A stretch of DNA of 64,000 bases. It comes from Aurelia coerulea. Lineage: Eukaryota; Cnidaria; Scyphozoa; Semaeostomeae; Ulmaridae. The stretch is from NCBI GenBank assembly GCA_039566865.1, contig CM076955.1, positions 13,661,501 through 13,725,500 on the forward strand, in the 5' to 3' direction. The translations under genes were made by a program, and so were the position numbers. Shown here in pieces: positions 11,507 to 24,080 of the stretch. Positions within the stretch are counted from its first letter, which is position 1. Every line of letters starts with the position of its first letter. The notes beneath the pieces are model-generated. The model was not told where the DNA came from. It did no database searches and saw only the letters and a list, made by a program, of their open reading frames with translations.

Positions 11507-11882
11507 GCAGTAAAGATTTCCCAAATAATGTTACATATCGTAAATGTTTGCTAAATCAGTTTTATCATTATTTTTTGGTTAACTGCAAGTGCATAGTCAC
11601 ATTCATACCAATTTTGTTATTTTAACAGTTTGTCAACAAATGGTTTTTTTGCAGTCCAGCCATTTTCTATCATACAAGCAAACACACTGGCATTTGTTAT
11701 TCAATTATCACACATTTAAGTTGTAGTACAGACCATGTACACAATAACATGACAGGAATTATGTACATTATGATCAGAATTCCAGTATTCTTGAGCCACA
11801 CAAAGACTTTAAATGTTTCTGAACAAGAATTCTTAGGCAGGAAAACATGTTAATGTGGGCAAGGCCTGTACTGTAGTAGCAT
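11507..11882. other. Interior of element Y between two LINE insertions
   Basis: AT-rich, no open frame of interest and no recognised repeat. Confidence 0.4.
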
Positions 11883-12412
11883 TTTTTTTTTTTAAATCAA
11901 TGACACTATACACGATGGTACATGGTCTCTACAAGCTAAATTTAAGAATATAACTACAAGCTAAATCTACAAACATAATTTATAAACTAAGTAAAAACAA
12001 AAAAACAAAAACAAAAACGCGAACAGTAAGAACGAATGAACGAGGTCTGGGGTGAATGGACAAAGAAATTAAACCTTCCTTAGCTAATATCGATTCTGCT
12101 TTTAAATGCTTCTTTTAAATATTTTGCAATTGATAGAATGTTGTCTGGGTCTTCATTGTTATTTATTAGTTTGAATGCTTCATTTTTGTCATTTTGATTG
12201 TTAATTATTTGTATGATTTCCTGACTCAAGTATTGTCGCCTTAAATTTACGTATGCACTACATTCGAGTAGCAGATGAATCTCGTCCTCAATACAGCTAG
12301 TGTTACATTTGGTGCAAATTCTATTTTCCAAAGCTATGTTTTTATGCCGTCCTACTTCATTATATAGCATTATATAGAGCTTGATATGTATGTTCACCAT
12401 GCTATTTATCAC
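11883..12412 (-). mobile_element. 5'-truncated fragment of a second LINE family
   Basis: A poly(T) run at about 11883-11895 is the tail on the plus strand. Upstream on the minus strand, 12080-12412 encodes a LINE C-terminus with a zinc-knuckle-like RICTKCNTSCIEDEIHLLLE C-terminal module. The protein differs from that of the 2593-11494 LINE, so it is another family. No target duplication was identified. Confidence 0.6.
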
Positions 12413-12742
12413 CCCACTTGATAAGTCCTATCTTCTAGATTTGTCAGAGAAATCCTGTAAAAAGGGGGATTATTTTCCAAATTTGTCAGAGAAAAGCCTG
12501 TGAAAGGGGTTGTTTTCTCCATCCAAAATCAGAGAAAAGGGTCAACTTGAAAAGTTGCCAGACAAGCATGGTTACACTTGGACCCCTAGAGCTGACCCGC
12601 CGGGTTTTCGACTCGATACCAACAGAACAGATCTACGAACAACTACTCGCCGCTAGGGACAGCACCCCTCCCAAGCAACAAATATTAGAAAGAGGCCAAG
12701 GTGAACCTCAATATGAGGCTAATGTTGATCGCAATAGTGATC

Positions 12743-13786
12743 TTGATCTTGATTGCCACTCTTGATTCAAAGAGTGATTGCCATGTGCATCAGAAACAAT
12801 GGCAGAGACACATAGCAGTGGAGCTGGGGAAACAAGATTACAAATTACTTAGCTTAGCATTTTGATATTATGTTTTCTGCGTATACTGTTATTCCCACTT
12901 TTGGTATCAGGTTAACGGTTTTTTGGACATCTTTCATTTCAAATGTGACTATAAAGTTATGATGGATTTTTCTTGAAAACAAAAGGATGCTGCCAAAGGT
13001 GTACGAGATTTTGCGCATTAAGTAAAATTCACCTCAGTTTAGGCCCATTGAACTTGCAGATTAATTTTCAAAGCTTTGTCTCCAGAATACAATCCTGTTT
13101 TCTGCGTAAAATCCTAGATGCAATATCACAAAGACGCCTATATTGTCTCACTACTTTTGTGCTGTGCACAACACATTTTGGGGTTTCCCTGTGCACGTTC
13201 AATACAACAAAAATAACTCTAGGAAAAACCAGCAAAGTCTGCCTGGAAGAAATTCTGACAGATGTGACGTCAAAAAGAATCCTACATGACGTGCGGAAGT
13301 TGTCATTGAAAGTATATAAAACAAAACATAAAACAAAGGATGCAGCCAAATTGATGTAACACACTATTTTGTCTCGTTCAAATAAACAATACCATTTATT
13401 ATGAAGAGATTTGAACGAAGACCAAAATAGAATGCAAAGAAAATGAGAAAATGCCAGGAGAAAACGCAGAGACCACAGGGAAGCGCAGAAAAGTTGTTTA
13501 AAGTCAAAACGGAACATAAGTTCTGCAAAATACGAGATGATTGTTGTTTTGCTGCATTCTCAATAAAAAATACGCTGTTTTTCAAAAAGAGATAAATCAA
13601 CAGCGAAATGAACCTGTGATAAAACTCCCAAAAATTAATTTCACAGCTTACCAGAAATAAGGAAATTCAAATACTTTCGATTACATTTATTGAGAAATGT
13701 TTCAAAAAGAACCATCCAACTGCGAAGTGTCTGCCATTATCTCTGATGGACACAGCAATCACTCTTTGAATCAAGGGTTGCAATCA
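12743..13786. mobile_element. Nested TIR element in the left arm of Z
   Basis: Inverted ends of about 60 bp (TTGATTGCCACTCTTGATTC and the complement of TGATTGCAACCCTTGATTC) flanked by TGATC (12738-12742 and 13787-13791). The other arm of Z (17925-17955) shows the uninterrupted sequence, which gives an internal empty-site control. No coding capacity recognised. Confidence 0.65.
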
Positions 13787-13931
13787 TGATCGCGATCAAT
13801 CGAAGATAGGCACTAAATCCTTACTGGCTGACAAAATTGACACGTGACAAGCCCTAAACCAATCAAATGGAACCGACAACCAACCGGGAAATTTGAAATG
13901 TCACATTTTAGGCCACTTTTTGATTACAAAG

Positions 13932-13965
13932 TACTTTGTAATCTAAGAGGGGGCTCCAGGTCAGT

Positions 13966-14004
<39 letters not shown>

Positions 14005-14945
14005 TCCGTCACGCTCGTTAAAGCAATTGATTGACGTTTTATCTCTGCTAATTGGCACTGAAATAAAGAAAGCGCACAGAAAGCGCATACAAGACAGAAG
14101 TTTCCCGCGATCCTATAGCAACATTTGACGTCGGCTTATTTCATGTTAGACAGATTTGACACCATAAGATGGATAAATCACCACGATGTTTACCCTGGCA
14201 CAACAACAAATTTACCCAGAATTGGCACGTTCTTGACTTCATTAGCAGCTTAATTATGTTGAAACAATCGTTTTCTAGAACGAACGCATCATTAGCCACT
14301 TATTGATAGTATTCATTATGCAAATAAGTCAAGTTTAGAGGATGATGTAACCGGCGGCCTGCACAGAGGCTAGCATTCGCAGCATCACCGAAGGTAGAAG
14401 GACCCCCTCCTACACAGCTACAGATGCTAACGTCGCAGGTGAAGTTGAGAGGAAAGGTGCAGAATTACAGCAAACAATGGCGCATTGACTGGGGGAAGGC
14501 ACGTGGTCACACTGAACCAAAAGATCTCCATGCATATGATTCTGCACAGAGGTTATCTTCGTGACTGCTTGCCTCAAATTAGAAGCCCGCGAATACAGTA
14601 GAAACATTCTGCAGGGTTCCGCATAAGCAATTTTGCGTTATCGCAAATCTCACATGACATCTAATTTGAGACAGATGCACCAATAGTTTCATGCACGAAC
14701 TAAGCAAACTGGGGGTAATCACTTTTGATTTTTTGCGTATCATCCTCGTTTGACATAAAGATCAAAATATTGCTTTCAAACGATTCTTGTCCTTATACAA
14801 GGCGCTTGATTTTCTATTGAAGGCGACTTTAGCAGCAACACTCATCTCTCTGACTGTAGCAGCATCAATGATCATTTGGGCTTATGGAGAAATCAATATT
14901 CAGTTTTCTTATGCTTGCTTAGCTCAGGTCATACTTTGTAATCAT
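13932..14945. mobile_element. Second insertion in the left arm of Z (boundaries approximate)
   Basis: The right arm (17785-17830) is continuous where the left arm has about 1 kb of extra sequence. The insert has ATTACAAAGTACTTTGTAAT at its left edge and CTTTGTAATC near its right edge. It contains a (GAAA)n microsatellite at about 13966-14004. I could not fix the target duplication. Confidence 0.4.
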
Positions 14946-17900
14946 CCAAAAGGATCTTATGTTTTGGATTTTAGGCCGCTTTTGGACGATTCTACCACCC
15001 TTCACCAAAATATAAATCGACAGAACGAGCATGGAAATTTTCAAAAAATTTCTTCACAGACCTGTTCCCAATACTCTAATACACAGTTAATCATCGTCGC
15101 TACAAATTATTTCAAAATTTGGAGAAATGCCAACGTTTTGAATTTGACCTCATTGACCTCACTGTGGCTTGCCATAGTAAAGATTTCAGCAATGGCTGAA
15201 ACGTATGCACATGGAGAATAGATACTTTGCTTCGAAGGTCTTATTCTGTGTGTTTAAGTATCTCCAAAACTCTTCAAAAGATGTCAAATTTAGAGCAGTA
15301 TCTGGAGTTTTTTCAGTTTTAAATTAAAATAGATACATCAAAGAATTAATGCTGAGGGGTAGGATGAACAACAGGAAAAGTGAACTTTACGGGCCTAACA
15401 AAACACCGCACCGTCGTTATAAATTAGAGACGAATTTAACAGGTACTTACTTTTCTATCTCGCAAGAAGAGGACCACAAACTGAAAATGTGAACATACAA
15501 TTCCAATGAACTTTGAATCAATAACAAATATATGACTTTGCTCAAGAATGGCAAGAGCTGTAACATCCAACGTGGCCAGAACAAACGATTTCGTGATGTC
15601 CTCTTCGATAACCAAACCCTTGCTCCCAATAGTTTATCCAACTCTGCTCTCATCGTTACGAGATCGTAAGAATGGGAATCGTCAATAACATTAGCCAAAA
15701 CCTCTTATTATTCATCAATCGTGTGCCTTGCTTTTGGTGCAAGAAATGGCTTTCGTTTCGTCCTCAGTGTAGCAGGTACATGAAATAGATATGAAATGCT
15801 GTTGCTGACTTCAATGTACGTAAGAATAAAATAACAAACGGAAGAAATGTACATGTTGTTTTAGATATGAAAAATATATTGGCCACTTCATCAAAATAAC
15901 ATTTGAAATACTATTTTTAAAGCTCCTTCATATCAATTTAATTTTTTGAGCGGATATCAAAAGAAAAATATTTAACTTTCGACTATTTGCATTTGAAGGG
16001 GATTTGAGGTCATCCATTAGAAACTTTCCCTTTTTTTATGGCCAAACAACACAGCAGCACTGAGCAAAGCTGGACATTTGTATGGCACTTTGTAGACTCA
16101 CAAGGACGTAGGAAGCATCTCAAACTTGGGGGGGGGGGAGCATGGCACTTCAAGGGCACATTTTTCATTAAGCTAAAGGTGCACTTCCTGAAAATAGGAA
16201 GGGTACTTCTTTGTTTATTGAAAACTCTTGATGGGGGGGCACATGCCCCCAGTGCCTCCTGGTTCATACATCTCTGTAGGCTCGTGGAAGCATACACATA
16301 TTTTCTGGAAGATGGTAAAACTTTGACCCACTCCAACATTCAAGATTTTAATATTTTGTTGATCTGAGAGCCCCTGAGAGCTCAACTTCTTGAAACTTCT
16401 TGAAACTTCTTGAGTTTCCTGCCATGCAAATAGCCCAGAATAATTAAAATTAAGAATATTGGAGAGTACAGTTTCTGTTTTTCTCTTTTTTCAGTTGGGC
16501 TTCTTTTGCCAAAAACTAAGATCTTGGCATGGCATGACTTCATAAAATTGGAGATCTCCTGCCGATGGAATGTTGCCTCTTGTAGAAACTCTTATGGAAC
16601 TTGTTTGCACTCGGTGTGTACTCAGATAATAAGAATTTTTAAGAAACTTTCGATATCGTCTCAAAGTTTTATTATCTTACAGAAAATGTATGCATGCTTC
16701 CATGAGTCTACAAAGTGCCCTAGAAATGTCCTGCGTTACTCGATGCTGCGGGAGTTTCTAATGGATTACCTCAAATGCAAGTAGTCGAAAGATAGATATT
16801 TTTCTATGGATATCCGCACAAAACGTCAAATCGATATGAAGGAGCTTTAAAAATAGTATTTCAAATGTTATTTTGACGAAATGGCCAATATATTTTTCAT
16901 ATTTAAAACCAGATGTACATTTCTTCCGTTTGTTATTCTATTCTTACGCGCATTGAATCCAACATTTCAAATCTATTTCATGTACCTGCTACACCGAGGA
17001 CGAAACGAAAGCCATTTCTTGCACCAAAAGCAAGGCGCACGATTGATAAATTTATAAGAGGTTTTGGCTAATGTAATTGCCGATTCCCATTCTTACGATC
17101 TCGTAACGGTGAGAGCAGAGTTGGATAAACTATTGGGAGCAAGGGTTTGGTTATCGAAGAGGACATCACGAAATCGTTTGTTCTGGCCACGTTGGATGTT
17201 ACAGCTCTTGCCATTCTTGAGCAAAGTCGTTATTTGTTATTGATTCAAAGTTCATTGGAATTGTATGTTCACATTTTCAGTTTGTGGTCATCTTCTTGCG
17301 AGATAGAAAAGTAAGTACCTGTTAAATTCGTCTCTAATTTATAACGACGGTGCGGTGTTTTGCTAGGCCCGTAAAGTTCACTTTTCCTGTTGTTCATCCT
17401 ACCCCTCAGCATTAATTCTTTGATGTATCTATTTTAATTTAAAACTGAAAAAAACTCCAGATACTGCTCTAAATTTGACATCTTTTGAAGAGTTTTGGAG
17501 ATACTTAAACAAACAGAATAAGACCTTCGAAGCAAAGTATCTATTCTCCATGTGCATACGTTTCAGCCATTGCTGAGATCTTTACCATGGCAAGCCACAG
17601 TGAGGTCAATGAGGTCAAATTCAAAACGTTGGCATTTCTCCAAATTTTGAAATAATTTGTAGCGACGATGATTAACTTTGTATTAGAGTATTGGGAACAG
17701 GTCTGTGAAGAAATTTTTTGAAAATTTCCATGCTCCTTCTGTCGATTTATATTTTGGTGAAGGGTGGTAAAATCGTCCAAAAGCGGCCTAAAATCCACAA
17801 AAGTGGCCTAAAATGTGACATTTCAAATTTCCCGGTTGGTTGTCGGTTCCATTTGATTGGTTTAGGGCGTGTCACGTGTCAATTTTGTCAGCCAGTAAGG

Positions 17901-18119
17901 ATTTAGTGCCTATCTTCTGTTATCGCGATCACCATTGCGATCAACATTAGCCTCATAGTGAAGTTCACATTGGCCTCTTTCTAATATTTTTTGCTTGGGA
18001 GGGGTGGGGTGCTGTCCCTATCCCTAGCGGCGAGTCGAACAACTAATCTAGTAAACACTAATTAACGTTCAACAAAGAGGAAAACAACGATAATAAACAT
18101 GAATTAAATAAAGAAGCGG

Positions 18120-21100
18120 TTAATGCATTTCTGGGAAAGGTCGTCTCCAATTGGCAATGTTGCAGATGAGAGCCTCAACTCTTCGAGCACGTCCTTCTTC
18201 GTCATCCATTTCAACATCATCATCATCGCCGCCGGGCACTTCTTGATGATCCTCATCGTCTTCATCTTCTTCGTCCATGTTCGTGGTCTCTGCTGTTTCA
18301 TCGTCACTTGCATCGTTTGTTGTGTCGCGGGATGTTGTATCAAAAACAGACTCGTTTATTCTATTAGTGAGCAGCGTCAATTTCTCGGACAGCATTTCCT
18401 TGCACAAAAAACAGGTACTGAGCGAGGGCAGAAGACATGGTACATGGAATGAGTGACCACAGTTGAAGACACGCCATGTGGGATAGATCCTCTTGCAATC
18501 AGCTTTGTCACACTTTCTGTTTGAAGGTAAGGACACATTTGGAAATATGGGCAGATCTCACCACCTACACTACTACAGTAAAGCAAAGTCCTGCCTGCAA
18601 AAACCACCTTTTCGTGTCTCTTTTTCTTTTGTTTGTCCAACCAAGAGAATAGGCCAGAAATTCTGGGTCTGAGCTTCTGGTTATTACGTACTTTCTTATA
18701 TGCAGGACTTTACTGTACTGTAATTGTATGATGATGTGTGGAACAAGTTTTCAACAACTACATATACATATATTGTCTGCAGGGTAAAGTGGGTAAGATG
18801 GGGTCTGGTAAAAGATGGGTACTAAGTGTTGAGTTGATTGTTGAAAAATAGTGTAAACCCTGAAGTGAACTGAAAAATCAACATTCTTTAGTTTGAGCAA
18901 TTGTTGCAGCCAGTATGGAAAGTACGGCACTTTTCGACAAGATCTCGGGTGTGCACGAAAAAATTTCTAAGTGTGCGGTGTGCAACAGTCAGCAAGTGTG
19001 CAGTTCAAGTGTGCACATCCTGAAACTTTTCAAATAAAAAGTGCTTAAAAGGCTGAAAGGTACCAATTTTCGCGCATGCGCACTTAGTTTCCGCTTCGTC
19101 GTTTTTATCGTAAATTTCTCAGGTGTGCAAGCAGCAACTCAAACAAAAATCTCGGGTGTGCATCTGCCATACTTTCCATACTGGGTTGCAGCAAGAAAGA
19201 GGAAAACTGTGAACTTATAATGTTTTAGCAAACTTTACCCAGTTTTTGACCTTGTGATAGTCTTTATGTTATCTTGATGATAGTTTTAATAGATAATAGA
19301 TAATTTTACCCCAAACTTACCTATGTTATCCACCCCAGTCGGCTCTTTTTGTATAATTATAAATCCAGGGTTCACTGTGTTACCTGCCATTATTATTAAT
19401 TAACGCTTTGGTATCACTATAAATACACTGCCTTGCCTGACTTTAATCAGTAAATGTCTTCTAATGCCACAAGAAGAGACTGTCATGGATCCTTATGTTT
19501 TCCTACCATGTGATGTGACATTTCCCTTGTCAATATCAACAAATTTAAATTATTGGCTTTATTTAGTGACAATGAAGCTCTAAAAGACCTCAAAGTTATG
19601 ATTTGCCATTCAGTGGCGGACACCTGGGGGTGGGTGAGGGGGTGCGATCGCCCCTCCCCCAATGTTGGCTAGAACAAAGATCTTTTGTTCAAAAACAATA
19701 GAAACAAACAATGCTTTTTAACTGAAACAATAGCTTCGCCCCCCCCCCAATATTTGGCAAAGTGTCCGCCACTGTTGCCATTGATTTCGTGAGTGGATCT
19801 TGCTCCTGGGAAAATAAGTTAATAATATACAGTTTGTAGTTACCATGTGGTAAAAACTGATTTTGAAAAAACATTATGTGACAGAGATTATCTCCTATTT
19901 TTTGGCTAGAGCCATGCTATAAATTTTAGATATTGTTTCAAGCAAAAAGAAGAAAATGAATCCTTCATGAAATGTATGTGTACAGTATTGATTGATGAGT
20001 TTCGGAGAGAACAAATGGGGTCTGAGCATACCTGTGGGGGTCTGGAGCAGTTGTTTCGGAGAGGTAGCCAAGAGGAAGTAGCTCGTCACTGACAACTTTT
20101 TGTCCAAACAGGTTGGGCATCCTCCACTTTGTTTTTTTCTCATTTGATTTTTTTGGTTCTGTTTTCTTTTTAGATTTTTTTTGGTTTTTTTGGTTTTTTG
20201 GCTCATCTGCTTTTTTTGATTTCTTTTGTTTTTCTGATGTTACATTTTTACACTCCTTTTGTTTGCTTTCACAGCTTATCTTTGTGGCTTGACCTGCATT
20301 TTGAACAAAGTTTGCAAACTTCTCTGTGATGTATTCAGCTGCTTTAACTTTCAAGCTGTCAACATTCTTTCGGCTAAATGCAAATTTCCTGGGTGGCACA
20401 AATGTTGATTTGAAATCATGCAGTTCATGCTTTCTTGCATCAATTTCTTTTCCTTTCAATGATATCCTGTCTGCTTTGTCTGTGATGGTTGTCCTAGCCC
20501 TTAATAATGAATGAAAATTCTCTACAGGGTATTCATCAAAAGCTGAAAGAGATGAGGAGATGGGGATGATGATTGGATGACCAACTTGTTTCCAATACTC
20601 AACATTGGAAAGAGCTATCAAAGGAGCCTTGTCATAATGTCTCCTCCTGAACATAAGGAACATTATCCAACAACGAAACAAAGACTGATAATATTCATCT
20701 GCCATGTTACTTTTGAAGACCAATGAATAGATGCATAGTGTTGTGGGAATGTAGTTGTCAAGGAGATTGAGAAATGTAAGATATTCAATATCCTTACAAT
20801 TTGAGAAAGCAGCTAGAATGTCATCCCGAACTAATGACCAACCACCATATGCAACCTCCAACAAAAAAGAAATTCTCCATGGCTTTGGTTTTCTTGCCAA
20901 TGGCTTTTTAGCATTGAATAAGAATGCATAAAGCTCTGCAAATATGGCATGAAACTTAATGAGGACCATTTCTCTGGAATTCAAGGAAATGTGTAATGGG
21001 CCTATGAATGGGACAATGTTACTACAACATAATGACAATGGGTCTTCCTTGTTGTAAACAACCTGACGAACAAAGAATTGAGCAGGCCAGTCACCAACCA

Positions 21101-21328
21101 GAGGAACAACAAAATTTTGAAGATATGATGACAACCCACTATCAAGGAGCAATGAAAGAGCAGACCGAAAGTTGTCATAAGACTTCAGTGGCATCTCTAG
21201 TGAATCTACAAGCTTGCAATTGTCCATGGATCTTAATTCTTTCATCTCTTGCTGTTGGTAGTCGTGGATCAACAATCTGTGTCTCTCTGATTCAGGATCG
21301 AAGAACTTTGCTCTCATCCAGTCTGACA
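18120..21328 (-). CDS. DUF6589-like protein with C-terminal RING finger (5' end incomplete)
   Basis: At least two minus-strand exons, 20032-21328 and 18120-18516. A GTATGC donor after 20032 and an AG acceptor before 18516 join in phase. The large exon encodes about 430 residues including the block FDEYPVENFHSLLRARTT, which I associate from memory with the DUF6589 family, common in cnidarian and fungal genomes. A long Lys-rich linker follows. The last exon gives a RING-like zinc finger (CDKADC, FNCGHSFHVPC, CFLC) and a very acidic tail (DEEDEDDEDHQE). RING fingers usually act as E3 ubiquitin ligases; the role here is unknown. The stop is about 110 bp from the left TIR of element X once nested elements are removed, so the gene is probably X's own. 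The 21328 edge is a splice acceptor, not a start; upstream exons are only tentatively located. The intron holds two hAT MITEs. Confidence 0.65.
18911..19184. mobile_element. hAT MITE in DUF6589-gene intron
   Basis: 8-bp duplication GTTGCAGC (18903-18910 and 19185-19192). Ends CAGTATGGAAAGTACGGCA and the complement of CCAGTATGGAAAGTATGGCA. GTGTGCA is repeated at least six times inside, consistent with subterminal transposase-binding repeats of hAT elements. Confidence 0.75.
19611..19774. mobile_element. hAT MITE in DUF6589-gene intron
   Basis: Perfect 8-bp duplication TTGCCATT (19603-19610 and 19775-19782) and ends CAGTGGCGGACAC / complement. The terminal CAGTGGCGGA is shared with the hAT element at 7814-10141, so one transposase may have moved both. 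Confidence 0.85.
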
Positions 21329-21578
21329 CTGAATTGATTCTTACTTAACAATTGACAATTTGAACAGTTCAGCCAATGGTTTCTAATCAATCAGGTTCTT
21401 ATATGCAGGTGTTTACTGTATTTCAATTTTAACATTGAATTTATGACCTATATTGATTAAACTTATGCACTCTGACAATTGAAGTGACCAAGCTGCATAT
21501 TAGAATTGTATGAGGAAAATATGATGTTGGGTATGTTTTGGTTAAATTCTTGACCAAATCACAGTTTCTAAAACTTAC

Positions 21579-21715
21579 TATGTGCAGAACTTTTTGTATA
21601 CAGTCTTCACATTTTGGGAAGAAAGCTATTGCATTGCAAAACAGCAAGGGCAGATTTTGTAATACAATAGCAACAGTTGTGTTTGATAGACACCTCAATT
21701 CAAAGCGATTAGCGA
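21579..21715 (-). CDS. Possible upstream exon of the DUF6589-like gene
   Basis: Good splice signals on the minus strand (TTTTTCTGCAG acceptor, GTAAGT donor) bracket 137 nt with one open frame (ANRFELRCLSNTTVAIVLQN and on). Its phase does not join cleanly to the exon at 21328, so either an exon is missing, a frameshift has occurred or the signal is fortuitous. Confidence 0.3.
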
Positions 21716-21792
21716 CTGCAGAAAAAGGAAATTCTCTCAACCATAAATTCAAAAACAAACAAAACCACAAAAGTTTCTCTGAAACCCAAGTA

Positions 21793-22092
21793 GCTAGCAC
21801 GCTCGTTGTGCATCCCAGAAATTGTTTTTAAGAGCAAACATGACCATATATCGAAAGAAGAAGGATATATCTACACATCTACCTCGGGCATTTTATTTCT
21901 TTTGTTCAGAAGCTGAGCAGTAAGTGTTTTAATCACACCCAAAAAATAAGAGAATTGAATCGCCTCCCAATCTGCTTTTAAACCAAACAAATTAAATGCC
22001 TGTGGCAGATATGTAGATATATCCTTCTTCTTTCGATATATGTTCATGCTTGGTCTTAAAAACATTTGTGGAATACACAACGAGCGTTCTTA
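21793..22092. mobile_element. Small foldback element
   Basis: Arms 21793-21893 and about 21995-22092 are inverted copies. They share ACGCTCGTTGTG at the ends and ATATCGAAAGAAGAAGGATA inside. Flanking duplication not resolved. Confidence 0.6.
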
Positions 22093-23012
22093 AGAGGAAA
22101 ACTTGTTTTGAACAGCTTTGCAAAAAGACCCAACTGTAAGCAATTCAAAGTCTTCACTATCAAAACTCATCTGGCTATTTAGCTGTGAGCTGTTCAGAAC
22201 ATGCTGTCCTTTAATATTAACTTGTAGGTCCAGAGTGTTGATCTTAAAGCATTTTTTATGCCCAGGGGTAGGAAAACATGTACAGTATTTTTGTTCAAAT
22301 GAGCCAAAACGCAAAGTGAGATCTCAAACCTTTGTAGAAAAACTCATACGATGAATAATAGACTGCAGTCTTCATTTTTTACTAAAAAATCTCCTGAACA
22401 AATTTTCAAGGTCACAGTTCATCCTTTAAAAGCTTGTACTTGCTCAGTGTACAGTTTAATATACATGGGTATTTTATGATACTGTATGTAAGCTATGATA
22501 ATGTATACAATGGGAATGTTAAGATAAGTTAAGATCTAAATTTTCTTTGAATGAACACCCATTAAATTTTTGTAAGTTGTGTAGCTCATTGAAATTTAGC
22601 ATCAATATCATAACAAAAGTATAGTATCAGCAAAAATATAGTATTTGAAAACTCAAAAACTTGTGATAAAACTTTGAAATAAAAGTCAAGACCAGCATTA
22701 TGCATCCCTAATTCTGCGGTAGTGTTCATTCAAGGGAAAAGGCAAACTACAACTGAAGAGGATGGTGATTTGTGACTAGCGAAAATTTTGCTAAGTTCAT
22801 TGTTGAAGATCAAAGTTTTAGGAAATGCTAAATTTCAATAAAGCTTGCAGTAGGACAATGAAATAGTAAAATTAATTCAATGTTTGCTCACTTCCAAATT
22901 TATCAATTACAAATAAACCTCAGCATTGTGCACAGTACAGTTTCTATCAAGGTCTTCAAAATGTAAGCTGAGGGAGGACATATACTGAAACTACACAACT
23001 GCTTAAACATAC
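22093..23012. other. AT-rich stretch between possible exons of the DUF6589 gene
   Basis: No convincing exon, repeat boundary or RNA gene seen; probably intron of the minus-strand gene. Confidence 0.35.
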
Positions 23013-23290
23013 CAGGTACTTTGTAAACTCTCTTTTGCTCTCACAAATCTCGATGCAGAAAACACAAACATATTTAATCCTAGACTGGGGCAATCCATTG
23101 ATCTTTGCAATTGACTTAAAAGCTTGTAGCTGTGCGTATCCAGGAACCTTCAATTTATTTAGATCTGTCTCTTGTTTATTGCTTTTATGGTGGCACCATT
23201 GGTCATGCAGAAGGTTGCTACATTTTCTTTTAAATCTGCCCATAATGTGGGACCATTTTGTGTACGATTTAATTCAATTACATCAGTTCA
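23013..23290 (-). pseudogene. Possible first-exon region of the DUF6589-like gene, frameshifted
   Basis: Minus-strand frames GPTLWADLKENVATFCMTNG and then, in a second frame, KLKVPGYAQLQAFKSIAKIN through SRIKYVCVFCIEIC look protein-like and abut. This suggests one exon broken by a frameshift, ending at a GTATGT donor near 23013. No domain recognised. Confidence 0.3.
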
Positions 23291-23609
23291 TCAATCCATA
23301 AATAAACTAACTGACAGCAACAAGAAAGAACAGCGAATTTCAATTTACAAAACTCCACGATATCATCCAGTAGTCCTTCCTTGACCTTGGTAATTTTCAC
23401 AACAATTTTCCCGCCAAAATTATCTTGAAACAATAGGAATTTAATGAGACCCGCATACCAATTATAACCGGGGGTAAATCGGACAACAATTACATGAAAT
23501 AAATTCCCGAAAACTAAATATAAAGCATGTGATAAATGATGGATAAGGTCGATACTTGGGCCAGCAGTCCTCTATTTTAACAATTGATACTGCCCACAGG
23601 TAAAACTGG

Positions 23610-24080
23610 TATGTAATGCTCCAGACTGTGTAATGCAACAAAATGTGTAATACACCGTATCATTTCATGGAATTGTAGCATTGCATGCCTCAGTATTGTG
23701 ATACTCCAGACTGTGTAATGCAACAAAATGTGTAATACGCCGTATCATTTCATGGAATTGTAATACTCCAGACTGTGTAATGCAACAAAATGTGTAATAC
23801 ACCATATCATTTCATGGAATTGTAGCATTGCATGCCTCAGTATTGTAATACTCCAGACTGTGTAATGCAACAAAATGTGTAATACACCGTACCATTTCAT
23901 GGAATTGTAGCATTGCATGCCTCAGTATTGTAATACTCCAGACTGTGTAATGCAACAAAATGTGTAATACACCATATCATTTCATGGAATTGTATCATTG
24001 CATGTCTCAGTATTGTAATGCTCCAGACTGTGCAATGCAACAAAATGTGTAATACACCGTATCATTTCTTGGAATTGTAG
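23610..24080. repeat. Left subterminal tandem array of the CACTA element
   Basis: About six imperfect copies of an approximately 85-bp unit; one copy is shortened. The core reads CTCCAGACTGTGTAATGC, then AACAAAATGTGTAATACACC, then ATTTCATGGAATTGTAGC. The complement contains GCATTACACAGTCTGG, matching GCATTACACAGTTTGA in the right-hand array. Confidence 0.8.

Larger units (their letters stand above)
614..12603. mobile_element. Element Y: 12-kb TIR element with 9-bp target duplication
   Basis: Left end CCCGGCGGGTCAGCTC and right end the complement of CCGGCGGGTCAGCTC; the match continues for about 45 bp. Flanks are GTTTTCGAC at 605-613 and 12604-12612. Just inside each end lie related short repeats: AGAGAAA- and GGGGG-rich units of about 43 bp at 12430-12540, with similar sequence at 665-760. 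No transposase-like frame was found in the parts not occupied by other elements, so it looks non-autonomous. Most of its length is the LINE at 2593-11494, a later insertion. Confidence 0.65.
12645..18035. mobile_element. Element Z: MULE-like foldback element with 9-bp target duplication
   Basis: Flanked by CGAACAACT at 12636-12644 and 18036-18044. Ends are ACTCGCCGCTAGGGA and its complement. The whole element is a large interrupted palindrome: 16690-18035 is an inverted copy of material spread over 12645-16110, with the centre near 16110-16690. The left arm is longer because it holds two insertions (12743-13786 and about 13932-14945). Near-identical short frames in the two arms (for example 14787-15221 plus and 17541-17798 minus) are consequences of the palindrome. 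No transposase was recognised. Confidence 0.75.

Noticed and set aside
13068..13517. 149-codon minus-strand frame
   Set aside because: Lies in a nested TIR element, overlaps another frame on the opposite strand, hydrophobic low-information sequence.
18377..18640. 87-codon frame overlapping the RING exon
   Set aside because: Shadow of the RING exon in another frame on the same strand.
23610..24080. CRISPR-like array
   Set aside because: Tandem 85-bp units without unique spacers, in a eukaryotic CACTA element.
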